Source: Acanthamoeba lenticulata | Lineage: Eukaryota; Discosea; Longamoebia; Acanthamoebidae | Direction of reading: 5' to 3' | NCBI GenBank assembly: GCA_002179805.1 | Contig: NAVB01001799.1 | Coordinates: forward strand, 1 to 16,639 | Length of the DNA stretch: 16,639 nucleotides | Made by a program: the position numbers and the translations under genes | Part shown: piece after piece, positions 1 to 6,135 of the stretch | Layout of the letters: every line of letters begins with the position of its first letter | How positions within the stretch are numbered: position 1 is the first letter of the stretch | The notes under the pieces: generated by a model | What the model was told of the DNA's origin: nothing | The model's input: only the letters and a program-made list of their open reading frames with translations | Database searches by the model: none

Positions 1-27
1 GAGAGATAGAGTTCTAGAAAGATGGGT

Positions 28-1063
28 TCAGTGGCTCTTGGTGACGACACGAGCGATATCGGTCAAGGTGACGACACCCTGCGGCTTCATGGTGGTGGGA
101 TCCACGACGAACACCCTGTGGACGCGCTCCTCGGCCAGCTTCTTGATCACGGTCTGGAGCGGCGTTGTGGGGATGCACCACACCTTGTAGGACTTGCACG
201 TGCGGCCCTCCTCCTTGCGGACGTGGTCGAGGAACTCGATCGCAGGCAGAAGCAGCGTCTGGAACCTGAAGTCGGTGATCAACTTGAGGTCACTTGCGCT
301 CACGCAGCCCACGAAGGCGCCCGTCTCGTCGACAACAGCCACGGCGCTCAGGCCCTTGTCGTGCATGGTCATGAAGGCGTCGATGGCGCGCGTAGTGGAG
401 GACACTGAGACCACCTTGTCGGCGCCAGCAACGAGGCCCAGGTCGGTGATGGAGGCATGAGCGCGCTCCTGGCCCAGGAACTTCTCGGTGTCGGCCGCAA
501 GGAAGCGGTTAACGTCGGTCTGCGTGAGGATGGCCACGATGCGCGAGGGCTCATCCGCGTCGACCACGGGCACACGGTGCAGGCCGCGAGCAAAGTTGCG
601 AATGACCTCGATCAGCGGAGCGCCCAGAGTGCAGGGCAAGAACGGGTTCCTTGTGGAGATGTTCACCTGGTTGAACGAAAACGTCAGCGTATGGAGCGCC
701 AGGCAGGAGGAGGAGGACAGGACGATATGTTCAACATACCTCGGAGCCGACATTGGCGGCGCTGAAGCGCTCGCTGCGCTGAAGAAGCATGTCCATGTCG
801 TCATTCTTGAGGTCGGTGGAGAGAGGGGAAACGCGCGACTCAACGGGCTCGGTGGCGACCTTGAGCAAGAAGGCAAGCACGTCGAGGACGTCGATGAGGC
901 CCTCGCACCGATACTCGAAGTCGATCACCGGTACGGAGAGAATGTGGTGCTTGTAGAGGGTGTCCAAGACTTCCTTCACCGTGGCGCTCTTTGTCACGAC
1001 GTGAATCTGCATAGGCAGCTCGTGGTGCGCCTGCAAGACATCTCTGACGGTAGCAGTCTCCAT
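28..1063 (-). CDS. Tandem CBS-domain protein (AMPK gamma/SNF4-like), 320 aa, 2 exons
   Basis: Exons run 1063-740 and 666-28, joined in phase 0 across a 73-nt GT-AG intron (739-667), giving 320 aa. Four CBS motifs are visible, at about residues 5-68, 115-168, 185-240 and 262-318. Each ends in the short motif that carries the ribose-contacting Asp in nucleotide-binding CBS proteins: VLDV (D61), TQTD (D159), SASD (D234) and TLTD (D311). Length and four-CBS layout match AMPK gamma/SNF4, where adenine nucleotides bind between CBS pairs and adjust kinase activity. Plant-type CBSX/PV42 proteins have the same layout, so kinase association is inferred. The start METATVR is preferred because CBS1 follows at once; an upstream in-frame ATG at 1240 would add a low-complexity leader. 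The stop lies 27 nt from the window edge. Confidence 0.85.
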
Positions 1064-1435
1064 TTGTGGTGTGGTGAAGTTGGTAGTGGAGAGACTGAAA
1101 AAAGAAAGCAACGAAGAAGAGGCTGTGTTGGTTAGAGCGCTTGGCTTTGAGCAACTAGTGGTTCTGCTTGATGATAACAACTTCGCCTCTTTTATTGGCT
1201 CGGATTGGCACGTTCGGCCATTCTTCCTCCATTTCTCCACCAGATTTCACTGGCACGCGTCATGGAGTTCAGATGTCGTCAGTAACACTGCAACTGACCA
1301 ACCAATAAGGCAAGCCAAAGATGTCTCCAGAAAGGTGCCCGTTCATCACGCTGTCTACGGAGAGTTTAGGCCGCTTTCCATCATGGTGTGAAGAGGTTCA
1401 TTTCTGCTTTTAATAAAGAAGAACAAAATGACAGA
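1064..1435. promoter_or_regulatory. Intergenic: 5' flank of the CBS gene, 3' flank of the membrane-protein gene
   Basis: This 372-bp gap lies between two minus-strand genes. It should hold the promoter and 5'UTR of the CBS gene and the 3' end of the membrane-protein gene. A minus-strand CCAAT (ATTGG at 1194-1198) sits about 130 bp upstream of the CBS start codon, and a plus-strand CCAAT lies at 1302-1306. No convincing minus-strand AATAAA was found after the upstream gene. The only long open frame here (plus strand) has no family motif and ordinary noncoding codon use. Confidence 0.35.
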
Positions 1436-2248
1436 TTAAGAGTTGATCCTGCTGTAGCTACCGTGGTGCTTGAAGCACAAACGGAACAGGATAAAGGCCA
1501 AGATGAAGCAGAACAGACCACCGCCTGCGGCCGAGCCCACGATGATCAGCACCAGCGCCCACACGGCCAGGCTCACCTTGCCATCGTCTTGGCACTGAGG
1601 TGATGACGGAGGATTGATGCTGGCAATGACCCACACGCCAGCCGCGGGCGTGCAAGTGTCAGGCGCTGTGCGGCCGTAGTACGAGCACGACGAGCAGTCT
1701 CCATTGCACGACGCCCGGTAAGCCAGCCGCTTCGACTCGGGAGCATCTCGCTCGTCGACCACCGAGACCATGAGGCTCATCTGCAGGCTCTTCACGGCCG
1801 TGCAGGTGCTGCTGTCGAGATCGACCGTGCCGGTGCCCTGGAGCTGGTTGGCGCACTTGTCATCATTAAAGACGCGCAAGGCGACCTTTTCGTCGGTGAC
1901 CACGCGCCAGGCGCTCACGAAGACGAAGCTCGAGTTGGAGAGGGCGATGTGAGGACAGGTTCCGAACCGCGTCGAGCCACTCGCCGTGCAGTTGGCTTTG
2001 TTGCAGCCTTCAGCGCAGCCGAGCAGGTAGTTGGCCGTATTCGAGTCCGTTGCGTCTTGGGAGATGGAGTAGTAGAACTTGAAGTCACCGCTCCAGAGAC
2101 ACTGGCCCGAGGTGAGGGTTTGGGGGTGGGTGTGCACTTCGGTGCAGTTGCCATCCGTGAAGCTCGCCACGACGATGGTGGGCGTCGCGGCAGCCGACGA
2201 CGCAAGAGGGGCGATGAGCAACGAAAGGCAGAGAAAAGCGAGGTACAT
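1436..2248 (-). CDS. Secreted/type I membrane protein with two six-cysteine modules
   Basis: A single exon encodes 270 aa from the ATG at 2248. An in-frame ATG 20 codons further up (2308) would bury the signal peptide, so the inner start is preferred. Residues 1-21 form a signal peptide (hydrophobic core AFLCLSLLIAPLASSA). The ectodomain has two modules with matching cysteine order: C35, C50, C78, C82, C87, C98 and C132, C149, C181, C185, C188, C199. The last pair is spaced by ten residues in both. Three N-glycosylation sites are visible (N34, N86, N105). A long hydrophobic segment at about 226-258 is followed by a short basic tail, HHGSYSRINS, whose YSRI fits the YxxPhi endocytic sorting signal. 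I do not recognise the family. A surface or endo-lysosomal receptor is an inference from topology and tail. Confidence 0.8.
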   Translation of the reverse strand: MYLAFLCLSLLIAPLASSAAATPTIVVASFTDGNCTEVHTHPQTLTSGQCLWSGDFKFYYSISQDATDSNTANYLLGCAEGCNKANCTASGSTRFGTCPHIALSNSSFVFVSAWRVVTDEKVALRVFNDDKCANQLQGTGTVDLDSSTCTAVKSLQMSLMVSVVDERDAPESKRLAYRASCNGDCSSCSYYGRTAPDTCTPAAGVWVIASINPPSSPQCQDDGKVSLAVWALVLIIVGSAAGGGLFCFILAFILFRLCFKHHGSYSRINS

Positions 2249-2497
2249 GGCCGTGGTGAACACGTTTGCACAACTGGTGGAGTCAGTGTGGTTTGCCAAC
2301 CCCAGCAACGCCCACGATTTAAATGACGTTCACTTTCGGGCCCCGACGCCAATGACTTTCTCGCTTTCATTTGCCCGACACCAGGAAAATGATTTAATTA
2401 TAAGTGCTGGGACGCCTGCCATCGGCTTCCTGTTCCTGCCCCACAGCCCTGCACAGATCTCTACCTGTTCAGGATTGTCTGTCCCGCGGTTTGGCTC
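2249..2497. promoter_or_regulatory. Intergenic: promoter side of the membrane-protein gene, 3' end of the RhoGAP gene
   Basis: This gap of about 250 bp separates two genes on the same strand. On the minus strand an AT-rich stretch (about 2389-2403, reading TATAATTAAAT) lies about 150 bp above the membrane-protein start; it could be a TATA-like element or belong to the 3'UTR of the RhoGAP gene. No AATAAA was seen on the minus strand. The rest is GC-rich with no repeat. Confidence 0.3.
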
Positions 2498-4222
2498 TCA
2501 GGCGTCCGACGAGCTGGTCAGCTGCTGGCCAGCCGTGTTCGAGCAATACGCATCCGGCGGCTGGCTGGCCACCATCAACTGGTCCTTGTCGCCGAGCGGA
2601 AGCGTCGAGGTGGCGCCCAGCGAGATGAGAAGGAGCATGTTGGCGGCAAGCGTCGGGAAGTAGGTCGGAGGGTCCGGATTTGGGGCGACGAGCGGTCCAA
2701 AGATCACGGCGAGCTGGTCCGCCGGTGTGCCCTGCTCTGGCGCCAGCTCGCTCGTCGCCCACAGAAGCTTGGCGATCACCCTGCGCCCGTCCTATGAGAG
2801 ACGCTTCACCACCATCATGGCCCCGAGTGAGTAAGAGAGTGTGCGTGCATGAGCGTTTGTCGGCGGTCGCTGGGCAGGTCATCAAGGAGCGTCTGGAGCT
2901 CGCGCTGTCGCGTGCCGTCGGACTTGCGGCCCTCGGCCACAGCCACATAGCGCAGAAAGACCGTGTGCATGATCAACGGCTCCGACTCGCACAAAACGCT
3001 GTGGCCGCATGCACGAACGAGCAGTGGTCAGCGGGATGTGTCTGATGAGCGCTCTGTACGCGAGAGTGCGCAAGAGTACAGCTTGAGCGTGGTGGCCACC
3101 GAGTAGGGGCTTATGTCGGACAGGTTGAACGATGGGCTTCCTGCACAACGAGTAGAAAGGTGCTGTTGTGAGCCGATCACACCAATCCAACAACAATGGG
3201 GCTGAGTCGTCCTCGAACCCGATTGCATTTGCTGCCGAAGTGCGCTCACTTCGTGAGAGATGCCGGCCTCGAGGAACAGGCGCTTGGCCTTCACGCCTGG
3301 AGAGCAGAAGAAAGAAGACGCTCCATGAGAGGGAGGAAGAACAGAAACAGAAGAGAGGCGCTAGACACGTGCCATTGGAGCTGATGAGCCAGCTCGCGGC
3401 ACTGGTGATAAAGTGGTGCGTTCTTGATGGGTTCGACCCGGTTGTTGCCTCCTCCGCCAGAAGGTCTGGTGTGCTGAATTCCCGACTACGGAGGAACCGC
3501 CGCTTGACCTCGCCGCTGTTGCTTGGCGAGCCGCGAGGCGAGGCTAGGCCCAGCGTAGTGAGCGGCGAGCGCATGAGAAACGATTTACCAGGGGCAAGTC
3601 CACGTACAGCCCGTGGCAGCGTGTAGGGCGAGCATCCAGTCATCCCGCTCCCTGTCCGACGCTGCACAAGGGAGAAGAGAGACCACAACGTCACACGGAT
3701 GCGCACTTGTGACGTGGCGCACTCGGGCGGGTCACCGTGCCTGCCTGCATGAGGTAGTCCCGGTCTGCCGTTCTCACTTCAAAGGTAAAGGGCTGCTCTC
3801 AGGAGGAGGAGAAGGCAATGAGGGTTCAACTCGAGTAGAAGCACAGGACAGAAGAAGGGCGGACAGAGGGACACACCTTGCCGGTTATCTTGCCTGCTGT
3901 GCGTATGGTGGCGCCGCGTACGTCAATCTTGCCTACCGGACTGACTTCCTGGGGCCAGGGAGATTCACATGAACACTGAAGAGATTGAAAGGGGGGACGA
4001 GTAGGAACGTACCTTGCGTGAGTCGGGGAAGTAGTAAAGGGTGTGTCCTTGCAAGATAAAGAAGCGCCTCTTCCAGTTTTTCACCACCGCACCCACCTTC
4101 ACCAGGAAGCCGGAAAGGGCAGGTGTCGGCTTGGCCTGCAGCAGACCGCCAACGGTCACACTGTTGTTCTCACCATAGGCAAAGGGCACGGCCAACGACT
4201 CTCGAAGGGAATTGAGGAACAT
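2498..4222 (-). CDS. PH-RhoGAP domain protein, likely catalytically degenerate, 376 aa, 9 exons
   Basis: Proposed exons: 4222-4013, 3948-3877, 3792-3741, 3661-3608, 3543-3373, 3296-3219, 3140-3080, 2998-2849, 2780-2498. All phases agree and the sum is 1131 nt. Residues about 36-128 form a PH domain (SGFLVKVGAVVKNWKRRFFI, FEVRTADRDYLMQA, DDWMLALHAA). Residues about 175-325 form a RhoGAP domain (LKLVLCESEPLI, LLDDLPSDRRQTL, QLAVIFGP). PH domains bind phosphoinositides or proteins; RhoGAPs stimulate GTP hydrolysis by Rho-family GTPases. The arginine-finger position (family F-R) is F194-L195 here. The positions of R126 and N194 of p50RhoGAP are C236 and Q305, while the family Lys is kept (K232). 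GAP activity is therefore doubtful. Three introns seem to be GC-AG. A further 5' exon is possible, because the frame stays open upstream of the ATG. Confidence 0.8.
2781..2848 (-). other. GC-AG intron 8 of the PH-RhoGAP gene (68 nt)
   Basis: The donor reads CTCAT|GCACGC and the acceptor GGGCGCAG|GGTG. Removing it joins phase 2 to phase 1-nt and gives the expected RhoGAP helix, QTLMVIAKLLWATSEL. No GT donor exists between the AAGTCC of the previous helix and the in-frame TGA that follows, so a GT-AG alternative would delete conserved sequence. Confidence 0.65.
3297..3372 (-). other. GC-AG intron 5 of the PH-RhoGAP gene (76 nt)
   Basis: The donor reads CCAATG|GCACGT and the acceptor GCTCTCCAG|GCGTG, with a strong pyrimidine tract before it. 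The spliced product reads SWLISSNGVKAKRLF, which matches the usual RhoGAP spacing. A GT donor 5 nt downstream keeps the frame and would add two residues (Thr-Cys), so GC use is favoured by homology but not forced. Confidence 0.5.
3662..3740 (-). other. GC-AG intron 3 of the PH-RhoGAP gene (79 nt)
   Basis: The donor reads GCAG|GCACGG and the acceptor CTTGTGCAG|CGTCG. The spliced product reads DYLMQAASDRERDDWM, a standard PH strand-7-to-helix junction. The nearest GT (GTGACC) is out of phase. A GT in the right phase (A|GTGCGC) would add six residues inside the junction. Confidence 0.55.
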
Positions 4223-4304
4223 GAAGCCCCTGTCGTGGCCAGATAACGAACAAGACGAGGAAACCGAACGTTCAACTGGTTGCTTCCGGCTCTAATTGGC
4301 TTCC

Positions 4305-4310
4305 AAAAAA
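4305..4310 (-). terminator. RNA polymerase III terminator of tRNA-Cys
   Basis: A run of six T on the minus strand starts 5 nt after the last base of the tRNA gene. This is the standard Pol III stop signal and supports a working gene. Confidence 0.85.
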
Positions 4311-4314
4311 GGAA

Positions 4315-4385
4315 GGGGACGCCCGGGTTTGAACCGGGGACCTGACGATCTGCAGTCGCCTGCTCTACCACTGAGCTACATCCCC
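4315..4385 (-). tRNA. tRNA-Cys (anticodon GCA)
   Basis: This 71-nt gene folds into a full cloverleaf. The acceptor stem is GGGGATG with CGTCCCC (one T-G pair), the D stem is GCTC/GAGC, and the anticodon stem is GGCGA/TCGTC. The loop is CTGCAGA with anticodon GCA, read from a U33-equivalent T. The T stem is CCCGG/CCGGG around TTCAAAC. It has no intron and no encoded CCA. The internal B box reads GGTTCAAAC and the A-box region reads TAGCTCAGTGG. It lies on the same strand as, and 92 bp upstream of, the PH-RhoGAP start codon. Confidence 0.97.
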
Positions 4386-4732
4386 TGCACACATGCACTT
4401 TTAGTGTATTTTGTATTTTTCGCATTTGTGAAAACCCAAAGCGTGGGCACAATGGAGGTGAGGCGAGTTGAGCTGGGTGCTTGGGTTGTGGAGCTTCGGC
4501 TTTGTGATGCCCCGAAAGATGATGACACACCCCCTGTGTTGCAAGTTCACGTAGTGCCAGGTACGGCAGGTGCTGCGAGGCCCCACGTACAGGTCATGGA
4601 TGCTTGTGTAGCTCCTACCTTTGGCCCTCAGAACAAGCGCAAGTGTACGACAGTGCGAGTCTTCTTAATGCTTTCACGGCTGCGCACCAACTAGACATCT
4701 TTCTCGCCGCACGTTCTGTCGATTGTGAGCAG
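4386..4732. promoter_or_regulatory. Gap between tRNA-Cys and the F-box gene; should hold promoter and exon 1
   Basis: This stretch of about 350 bp is AT-richer near 4397-4430. It should hold the promoter and missing first coding exon of the plus-strand F-box gene, since that gene's open frame begins after a stop at 4726-4728 with no ATG before the F-box. ATGs at 4452 and 4597 are possible starts, with several possible donors (for example CTGG|GTGCTT about 25 nt after the first). None is decisive. Confidence 0.35.
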
Positions 4733-6057
4733 GGGAGGTTGAGAGCGCTACGGCGAAGCGAAGACGAGGGGTTCCGGACGAAGGAAACGAGTGGTGCGCA
4801 GCCTTGCCGGACGAACTGCAGCTGCGCGTGCTCGGCGAGCTCCCCGTGCCCGACTTGGTGACCAGCGTGCCCCTCGTGTGCCGCCAGTGGCGCCGACTCG
4901 CCCGCGACCCGCTCCTCTGGGCTGACCTCCACCGCCGCCTCCTCGGCGGCTTCCCGGACACGGTGTCGCGGTTCATCGTCTTCAGACGCCAAGTGGCCAT
5001 CGTGCCCTGGCTTCGCCGTCAGGAGGACGCGGAGGACCAGGAGGAGGCCGAGGGCAGGACGGCCAGCTTGCTGGCGTCGGCCATCGCCAACCTCGTCTGG
5101 CGTGCCCGAGAAGACCTCAAGCACGAGGAGGACATGCGCGAACTGGAGAAGCGCAAATGGAAGGAAGTCCTCAAGGTGGCCGTGCGGCTTGGCCTCACCC
5201 ACACGGTGCGCGAGAGCCTCGAGGCGCTGGCCCGCTGCGAACGGGCTCAGCCGCGCCCGCGCCACCCGATCCTCGCCAGCAAGGAGCCTCCGCCGCGCAC
5301 GCTCTACAAGGACCGGGCCAAGACCATGAGCCGCTTCCTCCAGATGGCGCTCACGGTCAACCGCCTCGACCTGGCCCAGGTGCTCCTCGACCACGGCGCG
5401 CCGGTCACTGAGGACGTGCTCCGGGCGGGGTTCGGTCGTTCGGCCAAGATGGCACGCTTCGTGCTCGACCATGTCCCGCTTGACGTCGTGCGGGCGCACA
5501 TCCAGCCCGACGGGAGCTACACAGACCCCGTGCTCGATATCGCCAGCCGTGGGCGGGCCAACGTGCTCAGCGCTCTCGTCGAGCGGGGCGTGCTGACGCC
5601 GGCCGAGCGCAACCGGGCCCTGGCGGAGGGCCTTATCGAGGCCGTGCACCAAAAGAACGTCAACGTCGTGCGAAAGCTGCTGGCCGCCGGCGTGAGCGCC
5701 AACACGCGCACGAGCGAGCTCGGCAAGTCGCTCTTGGCCAAGGCTGTTGTCGACGCCGAGATGGGCGAGGTGGTCCAGCTCCTGCTTGACCACGGCGCCG
5801 ACGTCGATCCGCAGCCCAAGCTTCCCCAGCGCCTGACCCCGCTCGAGCGGGCGGTCCGCTACGGCCGTGCCGAGATGGTGCAGCTGTTACTGGAGCGCGG
5901 CGCCGAACCGGTGCTGCGCATGCCCCTCGTGCTGCACTCGATGCCCGAGGAGGACTGGTACGACGAGGCCACACGCGACTGCGAGGCTCTCGTGCTCGAC
6001 TGGGCAGCCGGCCACGGGCATCCAGCAACAAACGCGCCGGAGGAAAAGAAAGAATAA
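4733..6057 (+). CDS. F-box protein with C-terminal ankyrin repeats (5' end incomplete)
   Basis: The frame is open from 4729 to the TAA at 6055-6057 (about 440 codons). An F-box spans about 4804-4935 (LPDELQLRVLGELPV, VCRQWRRLARDPLLW). A charged, probably helical linker follows at about 5020-5180. Five to six degenerate ankyrin repeats run from about 5326 to 5915; the clearest contain AQVLLDHGAPV, VVQLLLDHGADVD and MVQLLLERGAEP. F-box proteins dock onto Skp1 in SCF ubiquitin ligases and the repeats would select substrate; that role is inferred. There is no ATG in the open frame before the F-box, so the start must lie in an upstream exon. The acceptor GTGAGCAG| ending at 4732 is the best candidate and would need a phase-1 donor. 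The stop codon sits inside an AATAAA. Confidence 0.8.
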
Positions 6058-6058
6058 A
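6053..6058 (+). promoter_or_regulatory. AATAAA poly(A) signal overlapping the F-box/ankyrin stop codon
   Basis: The hexamer AATAAA contains the TAA stop (6055-6057). It is followed by a very A-rich stretch (6058-6120), which on the other strand is a T-rich region after the lipin stop. Convergent 3' ends are packed into 78 bp. Confidence 0.6.
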
Positions 6059-6135
6059 ACAAAACAAAAAAAAACACCAAAATGATTTTAAAAAACTTTA
6101 AAAAAACAGAACAAAAATGGAGTTGTTGTTGTTGT

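Noticed and set aside
1071..1391. Plus-strand open frame of 106 codons in the gap between the first two genes
   Set aside because: Codon use is not biased like the genes here, there are no motifs, and it runs antisense to the CBS 5' flank.
2820..2850. Consensus-like plus-strand donor (GTGAGTAAGAG)
   Set aside because: It lies antisense inside RhoGAP intron 8, and no plus-strand coding exon precedes it.
2498..3300. The RhoGAP gene as a frameshifted pseudogene
   Set aside because: All nine exons join in phase once GC donors are allowed, domain order is complete, and no internal stop remains, so a working gene with unusual introns explains the data better.
4296..4694. Plus-strand open frame of 132 codons that runs through the tRNA region
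   Set aside because: Its first third is antisense tRNA sequence. The rest has mixed codon use and could at most include the missing F-box exon 1, which cannot be decided here.
4615..5793. Long minus-strand open frame (about 390 codons) opposite the F-box/ankyrin gene
   Set aside because: It is a mirror of the GC-rich codon use on the plus strand; the plus strand carries the F-box and ankyrin motifs, and the minus frame shows no family motif.
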